Source of the DNA: DASRSS01 sp963799045
GTDB lineage: Bacteria; Actinomycetota; Actinomycetes; Mycobacteriales; Jatrophihabitantaceae
Reading direction: 5' to 3'
NCBI GenBank assembly: GCA_963799045.1
Contig: CAWCVN010000005.1
Location: 434,001-498,000, forward strand
DNA: 64,000 nucleotides
Each line of letters starts with the position of its first letter. Within the stretch, counting starts at the first letter, position 1. Below the pieces are notes generated by a model, which saw only the letters and a list, made by a program, of their open reading frames with translations, did no database searches and was not told the DNA's origin. Shown piece after piece: positions 17,235 through 26,042 of this stretch. A program made the position numbers and the translations under genes.

Positions 17235-18386
17235 CTAGCTGATCTTCGCGATCTCGGCCTGAACCTTCTGCTGGACGCCCGAGGGCAGGGCCGCGTAGCC
17301 CTGACTGTGCACCGCATCCTGCTCGGCAGTGCTGGAGATGAAGTTCATGAACGACTTCACCAGCGCGCCGGTGCTCGGGTCCTTGTACTTGGTGCAGACG
17401 AGCTCGTAGGTGACCAGCACGATCGGGTAGGCACCCGGCGTCTTGGTCGCGTAGTCGAGCTGCAGCGTCAGGTCCCCGGGGCCGCTCGGCTTGGGCTTCG
17501 CGGTGTCGACCGTCTTACCGACCGTCTCGGAGGTGAGCTCGACCGGGCCGCCACCGTTGTCGATCTTGGCCATCGACAGGCCATTCTGTAGCGCGTAGGA
17601 CCACTCAACGTAACCGATCGAGTCAGCGGTCGCCTGCACGGCCTGACCGAGCAGCGGGTTGCCGTCCTTGCCCTGGCCGGCGCCGGCCCACTGCTTGTCC
17701 GGAGTCGCGGTCCAGACGCTCGGCGCGGACGCAGCGAGGTAGCTCTCGAAGTTGTACGTCGTGCCGGACGCGTCCGAGCGGTTGAAGACGTGGATCGACG
17801 TCGACGGCAGGTTCACGCCCTTGTTGGTCGCAACGAGCGCCGGGTCGTTCCACTTGGTGATCTTGCCCGTGAAGATCTTCGCGACCTCGTCCGCGGTGAG
17901 CGTGAGGCTCTTGACACCGCTGACGTTGAACGCGATGGCAATGGGGCCGGTCACCATCGGCAGGTCGATCGCCTGCGATCCGCAGCCCTTCGTCGCGGCC
18001 GCGACCTCGCCCTTGGACGGCTGGAGCGCGGCGTCCGAACCGGCGAAGTTGACCTGTCCGTTGGTGAAGTCGGTGACCCCCTGGCCCGAGCCGCCGCCGC
18101 CGTAGGTGATGGTCGCCCCCGGGCACTTGGTCTGGTAGTCCTTGATCCACTGCGTCATCGCGTTCTGCTGCGCGGTGGAGCCGTCCGCCGTCAGCGTGCC
18201 CGACGCGCAGTCGCTCGTGCTCGTGCTCGTGCTCGTGCCCGTGTTCGTGCCCGTCGAGCCGGCCGCCGTGGTGTTCGGGCCCGAACCCGAGTTGTTGCCG
18301 CCACTGGAGCTGCACGCGGCCAGCGCGACCGACCCGGCCGTGATCACCGCCGCGACCGCCAGCCATCGCATCCCTGTGCGCGTCAC
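17235..18386 (-). CDS. pstS: phosphate-binding lipoprotein PstS
   Basis: 383 aa from GTG 18384-18386; an in-frame ATG at 18371 is an alternative. Lipoprotein signal with lipobox LAAC near residue 25, then a Ser/Thr/Asn/Gly linker encoded by near-identical GTGCTC-type hexamers. The mature domain shows phosphate-binding residues typical of PstS: ADGSTAQQNAM, GGGGSGQGVTDF, AGSDAAL and FNRSDASGTTYNFESYL. It captures phosphate outside the membrane. A two-unit Pho box lies 75 bp upstream. Confidence 0.96.
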   Translation of the reverse strand: MTRTGMRWLAVAAVITAGSVALAACSSSGGNNSGSGPNTTAAGSTGTNTGTSTSTSTSDCASGTLTADGSTAQQNAMTQWIKDYQTKCPGATITYGGGGSGQGVTDFTNGQVNFAGSDAALQPSKGEVAAATKGCGSQAIDLPMVTGPIAIAFNVSGVKSLTLTADEVAKIFTGKITKWNDPALVATNKGVNLPSTSIHVFNRSDASGTTYNFESYLAASAPSVWTATPDKQWAGAGQGKDGNPLLGQAVQATADSIGYVEWSYALQNGLSMAKIDNGGGPVELTSETVGKTVDTAKPKPSGPGDLTLQLDYATKTPGAYPIVLVTYELVCTKYKDPSTGALVKSFMNFISSTAEQDAVHSQGYAALPSGVQQKVQAEIAKIS

Positions 18387-18460
18387 TAGGTCACCGTCCT
18401 GTCTGTTTGGATTCCCTGTCGACGGCGACGCTAGGAGCGGTACGCGACCAGCCGCCGACG

Positions 18461-18482
18461 CGAAGGTGAACGATCGGTGAAC
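18461..18482 (-). promoter_or_regulatory. Pho box upstream of pstS
   Basis: Two adjacent 11-bp direct repeats read on the minus strand: GTTCACCGATC and GTTCACCTTCG. Both carry the exact GTTCACC core of actinobacterial PhoP/RegX3 sites, 75 bp before the pstS start. Confidence 0.85.
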
Positions 18483-18543
18483 ACCGCAGAAAGCGTTGTT
18501 GGAGTCCCGGCGCACAGCCGCCGAACGGCACCGGACCGGCCGA

Positions 18544-19671
18544 TTACACCGGGTCAGACGGTGCAAATCGCCCCGGAGGGCCGGCGGGTGGTGGGTGCGC
18601 ACTCCGCCGGGCCGCCCTCGGCCCGGGGCGCGCCCTCGGCAACCGGATGTAGAAGGTGGAGCCCTGCCCGGCGGCGCTGCGGGCCGAGACCGTGCCCCGG
18701 TGGTTGGCCACGATGTTCTTCACGATGGCCAGGCCCAGCCCGGTGCCGCCCGTCGCCCGGGAGCGGGCCGGATCGACCCGGTAGAACCGTTCGAAGATGC
18801 GGTCCAGCTCCGCGGCGGCGATGCCGACTCCGTGGTCGGTGACCGAGATCTCCGCGCACGCGCGGCCGCCGCCGTCCTCCGCAGCTCCGGCCGCGACCGT
18901 GACCGCCGTGCCCGGCGCGCTGTAGGCGACGGCGTTGAGGATGAGATTCGCGACGGCCACCGTCAGCTGCTCGGCGTCTCCGCGCACGAGCAGGTCCTCG
19001 GCGCACCGCACCTCGACCGGGACCGACGCACGGCCGGCCGCCTCCTTCGTCCGGCGGACCGCCCCGGCGAGCACCTGCTGCAGCCGGACGGAGCCGGTGC
19101 CGGGCAGCACAGCCGCGCCCTGCACCCGCGACAGCTCCATCAGGTCGCAGACCAGTCGCGACAGCCGGGCGGCTTCGTGACGCATCCGCCCGGCGAAGCG
19201 CGCCACGGCGCCCGGGTCGTCGGCGGCGTCGTGCACCGCCTCGGCCAGCAGGGTCAGCGCGCCGACCGGGGTCTTCAGCTCGTGCGAGACGTTGGCGACG
19301 AAGTCGCGGCGGACGGCCTCCAGCCGCCGCTGGTCGGTCACGTCCACGAGCAGCAGGCCCACGTAGCCCGCGCGATCGCCCGCCTGCAGCGGGACGGCCG
19401 TCGCCTCGATCGCGATCGGGTCGCCGCCGTCGCTGCGCCGGCACAGATCCAGCGCCAGCTTCGCCTGCGCCAGTGTCCGCCGGGCCCGGTGGACCAGGCC
19501 GGTCAGCGCCGGGACGGCGACCTTGCGGCCCTCGACCACCTGCAGCGACACGGCCGCGGGGTTGGCCAGCACGACCCGATCGTCCGGGTCCACCACCAGC
19601 GTGCCGACGCCGAGGGCAGCGACGAGCTGCGAGGCCAGATCCGGCAGCGATGCGATCGGGATCGCCGGCAT
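18544..19671 (-). CDS. PAS-domain sensor histidine kinase, SenX3/PhoR-like but apparently soluble
   Basis: 375 aa from ATG 19669-19671. Order: PAS-like domain (residues 15-115), HisKA with phospho-acceptor His130 in FVANVSHELKTPVGAL, then HATPase with N-box LILNAVAY, G1 DHGVGI and G2 GGTGLGLAIVKN. SenX3/PhoR kinases normally have N-terminal membrane helices; none is seen here or in the frames just upstream. It lies directly upstream of pstS, so phosphate sensing through Pst/PhoU is likely. No full response regulator is encoded in the window. Confidence 0.87.
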   Translation of the reverse strand: MPAIPIASLPDLASQLVAALGVGTLVVDPDDRVVLANPAAVSLQVVEGRKVAVPALTGLVHRARRTLAQAKLALDLCRRSDGGDPIAIEATAVPLQAGDRAGYVGLLLVDVTDQRRLEAVRRDFVANVSHELKTPVGALTLLAEAVHDAADDPGAVARFAGRMRHEAARLSRLVCDLMELSRVQGAAVLPGTGSVRLQQVLAGAVRRTKEAAGRASVPVEVRCAEDLLVRGDAEQLTVAVANLILNAVAYSAPGTAVTVAAGAAEDGGGRACAEISVTDHGVGIAAAELDRIFERFYRVDPARSRATGGTGLGLAIVKNIVANHRGTVSARSAAGQGSTFYIRLPRARPGPRAARRSAHPPPAGPPGRFAPSDPV

Positions 19672-19797
19672 GCGGGCGATGGTACGGATGTGAAAGGGGT
19701 GACACGATTGACGCGCGGCGACGCGCCGGCGAATTGTTGGGGTTCGGCGCTTCCGGTCAGATGCGATCACCGCCCGGACGCCGGCCCGTCGAGTTCT

Positions 19798-19830
19798 GTT
19801 CACCCAGCGGCGGCGATCCGTTCACCTATG
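19798..19830 (+). promoter_or_regulatory. Pho box upstream of ppk
   Basis: GTTCACC occurs at 19798 and again at 19820, exactly two 11-bp units apart, with a degenerate middle unit (GGCGGCGATCC). A TTGACC -35-like element follows at 19833-19838. Phosphate-starvation control of ppk is inferred. Confidence 0.75.
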
Positions 19831-19869
19831 GTTTGACCGCGGGCCGGTCGGGGTGGCAAAACTGAACAC

Positions 19870-19932
19870 ATGAGCCCATCTCGCGAAAGCCTGCTGCTCC
19901 GGCGCCACGACTTCGCGGGGACCCCGGCATGA
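19870..19932 (+). CDS. 20-codon leader ORF overlapping ppk
   Basis: ATG 19870 opens MSPSRESLLLRRHDFAGTPA and stops at TGA 19930-19932, overlapping the ppk start as ATGA. It is too short for homology. The exact overlap, seen for many true gene pairs in this window, suggests translational coupling. No good Shine-Dalgarno is visible, and the ORF may lie at the transcript 5' end. Confidence 0.35.
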   Translation: MSPSRESLLLRRHDFAGTPA

Positions 19933-22124
19933 GCGTGAGCCCGGCCAACGCGCCGGAGGTCCCGCGGTACGCGGAGGAGCTCGCCGAGGAGATGGAGGAC
20001 CTCGAGCACCACGCCAGCCAGCCCCAGCTCGACGCCGCCGCCCCCAACCAGCTGCTCGACCGCGAGGGAAGCTGGCTGGACTACAGCGCGCGGTTGTTGG
20101 AACTCGCCGAGGACGAGGCAACCCCGCTTCTCGAGCGCACCCGGTTCCTCGCCATCTTCGCCGGCGCCTTCGACGAGTTCTTCATGGTGCGCGTCGCGGG
20201 GCTGCACCAGCGGCTCGCCCTCGGCGTCGGGTCGTCGCCCACGCCGTCGGGCCTGTCGGCCCGCGAGCAGCTCGAGCTCATCGCGACCCGCGCGCATGCG
20301 CTCGCCACCAGGCACGCGGCCGCGTTCGGCGACCTCGTGCTGCCCGCACTCGCCGCGCACGGCATCGAGCTGGTGGCCTACGAGCAGCTCGACGCCGCCC
20401 AGCGCGAGGGCATCGACACGTTCTTCGCCGAACACGTCTATCCGGTGCTGACGCCGCTGGCGGTCGATCCGGCGCACCCGTTCCCGTACATCTCGGGACT
20501 CTCGCTCAACCTGGCCGTCGTGGTCCGCGACCGGGACGCCGGGCGCCAGCACTTCGCGCGGGTGAAGGTTCCCCCGCTGCTGCCGCGCCTGGTGTCGGTC
20601 GGCGAGCATCGTTTCGTCCTGCTCGAAGACCTGATCGACGCGCACCTGCCGGACCTGTTCCCGGGGCTGCAGGTTCTCGAGTCGTCGGTGTTCCGGGTCA
20701 CCCGCAACGAGGACACCACCCTCGAAGAGCACGACGTCGACAACCTGCTGCAGGCCCTCGAACGCGAGCTCGCCCGACGCCGGTTCGGTCCGGCGGTGCG
20801 CCTGGAGGTCGACGCCAACGTCGGCGAGCGGGTGCTGAGCCTGCTGCGCCGCGAGCTGGAGATCGACACCTCGCAGCTGTACCAGATCGAAGGCCCGCTC
20901 GACCTGAGCGCGCTGTGGGGGATCGCCGATCTTGAACTTCCCGAGCTGAAGTACCGGCCGATGCCGCAGGTGACGCACCCGCGCCTTCGCGACCGCGGCG
21001 AGGCGAAGGAGAATGCCGATGTCTTCGCCGTCCTGCGCGAGGGCGACGTGCTGGTGCACCATCCGTACGACTCGTTCGCGACCAGCGTTCAGGCGTTCGT
21101 CGAGCAGGCGGCCGGCGACCCGTCGGTCCTGGCGATCAAGCAGACGCTCTACCGGACCAGCGGCGACTCGCCGCTCGTCGAGGCGCTGATCAACGCGGCC
21201 GAGGCGGGCAAGCAGGTGCTGGTGGTCGTCGAGATCAAGGCCCGCTTCGACGAGCGGGCGAATATCAAATGGGCGCACGCCCTCGAGCACGCCGGCTGCC
21301 ACGTCGTGTACGGCCTCGTCGGGCTGAAGACGCACTGCAAGGTCGCGCTGGTGGTGCGCGCCGAGCCCGACGGCACGCTGCGCCGCTACAGCCACATCGG
21401 CACCGGCAACTACAACCCCAAGACCGCGCGCATCTACGAGGACTTCGGCCTGCTCACCGCGGATCCGGTCGTCGGTGCCGACGTCGCCGACCTGTTCAAC
21501 CACCTGTCCGGCTACACCAAGCAGCGCGAGTACCGCAACCTGCTGGTCGCGCCGGACACGCTGCGCCCCGGGCTGCTGCGGCTCATCCGCAAGGAGGCCG
21601 AGAACGCGAGGGCAGGGCTGCCGAGCGGCATCACCATCAAGGTGAATAACCTGGTCGACGAACAGGTCATCGCCGCGCTGTACGAAGCCTCGTCGGCCGG
21701 CGTGGACGTCCAGCTGATCGTGCGCGGCATGTGCTCGCTCCGGCCTGGGGTGCCCGGGTTGTCCGAACGGATCCGGGTTCGCAGCATCGTCGGCCGGCTG
21801 CTGGAACACTCGAGGGTGTTGTGGTTCGTCAACGGCGGCGAGGAGCAATTGTGGATCGGCAGCGCGGACGCGATGCACCGCAACCTCGACCGGAGGGTCG
21901 AGGCACTGGTACAGGTACGCGACCCTGCGGCGCGGGCCCGGCTACGAAGCGTGCTGCTGCTGGCCTGCGACCCGGGCACCGCGGCCTGGGAGCTCGGCCC
22001 CGACGGCGCCTGGACCCGCCGCACCAGCGACGAGAACGGCCAGCCGCTGCTGGACTACCAAGCCGCGCTGTTCGAGCGGGCCGCCAAACAGCAGCTCGAC
22101 CCCGACGGCCAGGCAGCCGACTGA
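19929..22124 (+). CDS. ppk: polyphosphate kinase 1
   Basis: 731 aa, full PPK1 length. Four-domain enzyme: the N-terminal segment LDYSARLLELAEDEATPLLE and FLAIFAGAFDEFFMVRVAG; HPFPYISGLSLNLAVVVRDR; AIKQTLYRTSGDSPLVEALI; and the autophosphorylated His region RRYSHIGTGNYNPKTARIYE. It makes inorganic polyphosphate from ATP and can run in reverse. A Pho box precedes it and mutT1 follows after 1 bp, so the two are probably co-transcribed. Confidence 0.97.
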   Translation: MSVSPANAPEVPRYAEELAEEMEDLEHHASQPQLDAAAPNQLLDREGSWLDYSARLLELAEDEATPLLERTRFLAIFAGAFDEFFMVRVAGLHQRLALGVGSSPTPSGLSAREQLELIATRAHALATRHAAAFGDLVLPALAAHGIELVAYEQLDAAQREGIDTFFAEHVYPVLTPLAVDPAHPFPYISGLSLNLAVVVRDRDAGRQHFARVKVPPLLPRLVSVGEHRFVLLEDLIDAHLPDLFPGLQVLESSVFRVTRNEDTTLEEHDVDNLLQALERELARRRFGPAVRLEVDANVGERVLSLLRRELEIDTSQLYQIEGPLDLSALWGIADLELPELKYRPMPQVTHPRLRDRGEAKENADVFAVLREGDVLVHHPYDSFATSVQAFVEQAAGDPSVLAIKQTLYRTSGDSPLVEALINAAEAGKQVLVVVEIKARFDERANIKWAHALEHAGCHVVYGLVGLKTHCKVALVVRAEPDGTLRRYSHIGTGNYNPKTARIYEDFGLLTADPVVGADVADLFNHLSGYTKQREYRNLLVAPDTLRPGLLRLIRKEAENARAGLPSGITIKVNNLVDEQVIAALYEASSAGVDVQLIVRGMCSLRPGVPGLSERIRVRSIVGRLLEHSRVLWFVNGGEEQLWIGSADAMHRNLDRRVEALVQVRDPAARARLRSVLLLACDPGTAAWELGPDGAWTRRTSDENGQPLLDYQAALFERAAKQQLDPDGQAAD

Positions 22125-22125
22125 C

Positions 22126-23050
22126 ATGGCTGGGAGCACCGCCCCGTTGACCGCGTCACGAGTGATCGAGGCCGCCGGAGGCGTCCTGTGGCGCCCGGCC
22201 GGTACCGGGCTCGAGATCGCCGTCGTCCACCGCCCGAAGTACGACGACTGGTCGTTGCCGAAGGGCAAGTTGGCGCGCGACGAGCATCCGGTGCTCGGCG
22301 CCACCCGCGAGGTGCTGGAGGAGACCGGGTATGTCGGCGTGCCCGGGCGTCCGATGGGCGAGACCCACTACCTGAAAGACAGCGTTCCCAAACGCGTCCG
22401 GTACTGGGCGATGCGCGTGGAGGACGGGTCCTTCGCCCCGAACGCCGAGGTGGACGAGCTGCGTTGGCTGGCCCCGGAGCAGGCCCGTGAGCTGCTCCTG
22501 CCCGAGCGCGACCGCGGCATCCTCGACGACGTGGACCTGTGCCACGTCGCCACCTGGCCCTGCGCGATCGTGCGGCACGCCAGCGCGGGAGAGCGCTCCG
22601 CGTGGAAGGGTGCCGACCGGGAACGTCCGCTTGACCAGCGCGGCCACGAACAGGCCATCGGTCTCGTTCCGCTGCTTGCCGCGTACCGCATCTCCCGGGT
22701 GGTGTCGGCGGACGTGCTGCGGTGCACGCAGACGATCGTGCCGCTGGCCACCCGGCTGAGCCTGGACGTCGAGAGCGAGCCGCTGCTGTCCGAGGTCGGG
22801 TACGCCGGCGAGCCGGAGCAGACCCTGGCCCGGATGCTCGAACTGGTCGACGCCGGGGACGCGACCGCGGTGTGCAGCTCAGGGCGACGTCATCGAGGGC
22901 GTGACCGGGGCGCTCACCGCGCAGCTGTCGGCCGAGCCCACTGCGGACCGGATCCGCAAGGGCGAGCTGCTGATGATGCACCTGCACCGGCACCGGAGCG
23001 GGCACCCGAAGCTGGTCGCCGTCGAACGCTTCGCCGCTCCGAAGCCCTGA
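22126..23050 (+). pseudogene. mutT1: MutT1-type NUDIX hydrolase with C-terminal histidine-phosphatase domain, one apparent frameshift
   Basis: Residues 12-140 are NUDIX: AAGGVLWRP, KGKLARDEHPVLGATREVLE then ETGYVG, the Nudix box. Residues 148-250 begin a histidine phosphatase (IVRHASAGERSAWKG, the RHG motif). A one-base insertion near 22877 breaks the frame; read past it the protein continues QGDVIEGVTGALTAQLSAEP, then RIRKGELLMMHLHRHRSGHP to TGA 23050, a normal length of about 308 aa. Mycobacterial MutT1 hydrolyses 8-oxo-dGTP and diadenosine polyphosphates. All else is intact, so sequence error is plausible. Confidence 0.85.
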
Positions 23051-23060
23051 GCTGCGCCGC

Positions 23061-23738
23061 TCAGCCGGCCGCGCGCCTGCTCAGCGCGATGGCGCACTGC
23101 GTCGGGGTGACCCACGGCTCGAGGCGCTCGGCGGTGAGCGGCGCGTCCATCCCGTCGAGCAGGCCCTGCGCGAGCCCGAGGTGGATCGAGCACACGACCT
23201 GCGGGTTCGTCGCCGCCACTTCTCGGAACGGGCAGTGATTGAGCAGGATGCGCCGGTTGCGGGTCGATCCGGTCACCTCGGGAGCGAAGCCGATCTCGCC
23301 CAGAACGTCCGTCAGGGCCTGCGTCGCCTGGCCCGCGCTGACCCGGGTGAACGGTGCCGGACGCGTGGCGAGCGAGCGGCCCCATTCGCAGCCCGCGCCC
23401 ACCGCTGCCTGCGCCGGCGCGCGGCTGTGGGCGGCGACGTGACCGGCGAGGATCTCGGCGAGCAACCGGTAGCTGCGCTGCCCCGCCGCGGGGGCGTCCG
23501 GGCTCGCGCGGTACAGGACCCGCGGGCGGCCCGCGCGCGATCTGGGCTCGGTCATCCGTTCGGCCAGCCCGGCCCCGACCAGGGCTTCGAGGTGGAAGCG
23601 GACGCTGTTGACGTGCAGCCCGAGTAGGCCGGCGAGGTCGGTAACGGCGACCGGATCGGTCCGGGCGGCCAACTCCTCCCGCACGCGGTTGCGCGTGCGA
23701 CCCAGCGATGGCGCGGGGTCGGGACCGGATGTGTGCAC
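23061..23738 (-). CDS. winged-helix regulator with conserved cysteines (probable Fe-S sensor, SufR-like)
   Basis: 225 aa from GTG 23736-23738; a TTG at 23754-23756 is in frame but falls in the inverted repeat, so the GTG is preferred. N-terminal HTH: DPVAVTDLAGLLGLHVNSVR then FHLEALVGAGLAER, ArsR/MarR-type. The C-terminal half has well-spaced cysteines (GAGCEWGRSL, NHCPFREVA, VVCSIHLG, TQCAIAL), resembling SufR-type regulators that carry an Fe-S cluster. It is divergent from a nitrate/nitrite porter-hemerythrin operon, so sensing of NO, nitrite or oxygen is a reasonable inference. Confidence 0.7.
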   Translation of the reverse strand: MHTSGPDPAPSLGRTRNRVREELAARTDPVAVTDLAGLLGLHVNSVRFHLEALVGAGLAERMTEPRSRAGRPRVLYRASPDAPAAGQRSYRLLAEILAGHVAAHSRAPAQAAVGAGCEWGRSLATRPAPFTRVSAGQATQALTDVLGEIGFAPEVTGSTRNRRILLNHCPFREVAATNPQVVCSIHLGLAQGLLDGMDAPLTAERLEPWVTPTQCAIALSRRAAG

Positions 23739-23749
23739 AATCAGATTCT

Positions 23750-23772
23750 GTTTCAACGAACAGGTTTGAAAC
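23750..23772. promoter_or_regulatory. inverted repeat GTTTCA-N11-TGAAAC
   Basis: GTTTCA (23750-23755) and TGAAAC (23767-23772) lie just upstream of the regulator GTG, in the divergent promoter region with the porter gene. Likely site for the divergent regulator. Confidence 0.45.
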
Positions 23773-23893
23773 TTCAGACCTCCGGCCCCAGGTTCCCGGG
23801 CCCAAGGTCCCTGTGCGGGAAACCCCCCGGATCGGGATCGTGGTCATTGCGCCGGATCCGGCGACGGTGCCACGCGACATCAGAGGAGCGATC

Positions 23894-25156
23894 GTGAGCC
23901 CCCAGACCACCCCAGCGACCGCATCCCCGGGGAGCCGCGACCACCGGCCGACGATCATGCTCGCCATGGCCACCCTGGGCTTCGCCATCAACTTCTGGGC
24001 ATGGGCGCTGCTGTCGCCGCTCGGCCCCCGCCTGCGGGACACCCTGCAGCTGAGCTCTTTCCAGCAGGCGATGCTCGTGGCGGTCCCGGTGATCGTCGGC
24101 TCGGTGGGCCGCATTCCGGTCGGCGCCCTCACCGATCGCTACGGCGGGCGCATCATGCTCCCCGTGATCTCGTTCCTGACGATCATCCCCGTGCTGTTCC
24201 TCGGGACGGTCGGCCACACCAGCTTCGGCGCGCTGCTTGTCGGCGGCTTCTTCCTCGGTATCTCGGGGACCTCGTTCGCAGTCGGCGTCCCCTACGTCAA
24301 CGCCTGGTTCCCCCCGGAGCGACGGGGCATGGCCGTCGGCATCTTCGGCGCAGGCATGGGCGGAACGGCGATCAGCGCACTCACCACGGTCAGGTTGGTG
24401 CAGGCACACGGCATGAGCGCGCCGTTCGTGCTCACCGCCGTCGCGCTGGCCGGCTACGGCGCCGTCGCCGCGCTCGTGCTGCGCGACGCACCGGGCACCG
24501 CCGCACCCAGCGAGCCGCTCGGCCGGCGCCTGCTCGCGACCGTGCGGCTGCCGATCACCTGGCGGGCATCCGCGCTGTACGCGGTCGCGTTCGGGGGCTA
24601 CGTCGCGTTCAGCGTCTACCTGCCGACCTACCTCAAGAACGGCTATGAACTCAGCGCATCCGACGCGTCGACCAAGATGGCCGGCTTCGTCGTGCTCGCC
24701 GTGCTGATGCGGCCGATCGGCGGGTGGCTGTCCGACCGGATGCATCCCGGCCGGGTGCTCGTCGGCTGCTTCGGCGTGGTCGCGCTGGCATCGCTCGCCC
24801 AGTCGGCCCAGCCGTCGCTGGCGCCGCTCGGCACGATCATGTTCCTGGCGATGGCCGCTGCCCTGGGGGCCGCATCCGGAGCGGTGTTCGCGCTGGTCGC
24901 ACAGCACTCGCCGGTGAACCGGGTCGGTGCGGTCACCGGCGTCGTCGGCGCCGCGGGCGGCCTGGGCGGGTTCGTCCCGCCGCTGGTCATGGGCGCGGTG
25001 TACGGCGGGCTCGGCAGCTACACGACCGGGCTGCTCGCGCTCACCGCGGTCGCGCTCGGCGTGGTCGTCCTGTCGGTCGACGCGTCGCGGCGCCACGTGC
25101 CGGTCCCGTTGCTCGAGACCGCTCGTGCAGCCACCCCGCTCGCGGTCGCGGAGTAG
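23894..25156 (+). CDS. MFS nitrate/nitrite porter (NarK/NasA family)
   Basis: 420 aa from GTG 23894, fixed by GAGGAG 5 nt upstream. Twelve membrane helices. The family segments GRIPVGALTDRYGGRIMLPV and SGTSFAVGVPYVNAWFPPER then RGMAVGIFGAGMGGTAI match the nitrate-nitrite porter signature in TM5. It moves nitrate in or nitrite out. First gene of an operon with a hemerythrin-like protein and a CopD-like membrane protein; no nitrate reductase genes are in the window. Confidence 0.87.
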   Translation: MSPQTTPATASPGSRDHRPTIMLAMATLGFAINFWAWALLSPLGPRLRDTLQLSSFQQAMLVAVPVIVGSVGRIPVGALTDRYGGRIMLPVISFLTIIPVLFLGTVGHTSFGALLVGGFFLGISGTSFAVGVPYVNAWFPPERRGMAVGIFGAGMGGTAISALTTVRLVQAHGMSAPFVLTAVALAGYGAVAALVLRDAPGTAAPSEPLGRRLLATVRLPITWRASALYAVAFGGYVAFSVYLPTYLKNGYELSASDASTKMAGFVVLAVLMRPIGGWLSDRMHPGRVLVGCFGVVALASLAQSAQPSLAPLGTIMFLAMAAALGAASGAVFALVAQHSPVNRVGAVTGVVGAAGGLGGFVPPLVMGAVYGGLGSYTTGLLALTAVALGVVVLSVDASRRHVPVPLLETARAATPLAVAE

Positions 25157-25160
25157 CGCC

Positions 25161-25640
25161 ATGTGCGAATACTGCGGCTGCCAACAGATCACCGTCGTGG
25201 CGGAACTGACCGCCGAGCACGACCGGCTGCGCGCGCTCAGTCGCGACCTCGCCGCCGCCGTCGACCACGGCGACCTGGACTCGGCGCGGCCGCTCGCGGC
25301 GGCGATGCGCGACGTTCTCGAGCCGCACACACACGTCGAGGAGAGCGGGCTGTTCCCCGCTCTGGCCGCCACGTTCGGCCCTCGCATCGACGATCTGGTC
25401 AACGAGCACCACAGCATCGACGCCGCGCTCACCGATCTCGCCGGCCCGGACCCCGACCCGGGCTGGCGGCAGCGCACCCGCGCGGCGTTGATCGAGCTGT
25501 TCAACCACATCCTCAAGGAACAGGACGGAGTCTTCCCGGCCGCGGTCGCCATGCTGTCCCCGGCCGAGTGGGACGCCGTCGCGCAGGCACGGGCCGAGAC
25601 CTCGTCGGGCCTGCCCCCCACGTATCGCCGGGTGTCATGA
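25161..25640 (+). CDS. hemerythrin-like HHE-domain protein
   Basis: 159 aa. It begins MCEYCGCQ, a Cys-rich opening typical of this actinobacterial hemerythrin family, followed by a four-helix HHE domain with the di-iron ligands: TAEHDRLRALS, EPHTHVEESGLFP, VNEHHSIDAAL and NHILKEQDGVFPA. Such proteins bind O2 or NO or buffer iron. It starts 4 bp after the porter stop and abuts the next gene; with the Fe-S-type regulator this suggests a nitrosative-stress operon. Confidence 0.87.
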   Translation: MCEYCGCQQITVVAELTAEHDRLRALSRDLAAAVDHGDLDSARPLAAAMRDVLEPHTHVEESGLFPALAATFGPRIDDLVNEHHSIDAALTDLAGPDPDPGWRQRTRAALIELFNHILKEQDGVFPAAVAMLSPAEWDAVAQARAETSSGLPPTYRRVS

Positions 25641-26042
25641 ATGCTCGCCGTCCACTGGGACACCGTCCGGTTGTTCCTGCACGTGCTCGCCGCGACCATC
25701 TGGGTCGGGGGTCAGCTCACGCTCGCCGCCCTGGTCCCCGTGCTGCGCCGCCTCGGCCGCGAGGCACCGCGCCTGGCCGCGCTGCGCTTCAACCAGGTCG
25801 CGTGGTCGGCGTTCGCGGTGCTCATCGGCACCGGGATATGGAACATCGCCGCGGAAGGCGACAAGGTCCACGGCGCATACGAGACCACGCTGATCGTGAA
25901 GCTGATCGCCGTCGCACTGTCGGGCCTCACCGCCGCCCTGCACGTCCGCGCCCGCACACCGAGATCGCTGGCGATATACGGGAGCCTGACCGGGCTGAGC
26001 GCACTGGGCGCGCTGTTCCTCGGGGTCCTGCTGGCGGGTTGA
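25641..26042 (+). CDS. CopD-like small integral membrane protein
   Basis: 133 aa, four helices. It opens with LFLHVLAATIWVGGQLTLAA, the His-containing first helix of CopD/copper-resistance-D or haem-binding membrane proteins, and continues with FNQVAWSAFAVLIGTGIWNI and KLIAVALSGLTAALHVRAR. ATG 25641 follows the hemerythrin TGA directly. Possible haem or copper binding by the conserved histidines (inference). Confidence 0.7.
   Translation: MLAVHWDTVRLFLHVLAATIWVGGQLTLAALVPVLRRLGREAPRLAALRFNQVAWSAFAVLIGTGIWNIAAEGDKVHGAYETTLIVKLIAVALSGLTAALHVRARTPRSLAIYGSLTGLSALGALFLGVLLAG

Noticed and set aside
18195..18260. GTGCTC hexamer repeats in pstS as a contingency (phase-variation) tract
   Set aside because: They encode the Ser/Thr/Asn linker of the lipoprotein, hexamer changes stay in frame, and the repeats are short.
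19800..21878. Long minus-strand frame opposite ppk
   Set aside because: The plus-strand PPK1 is unmistakable; the antisense frame is a codon-bias artefact.
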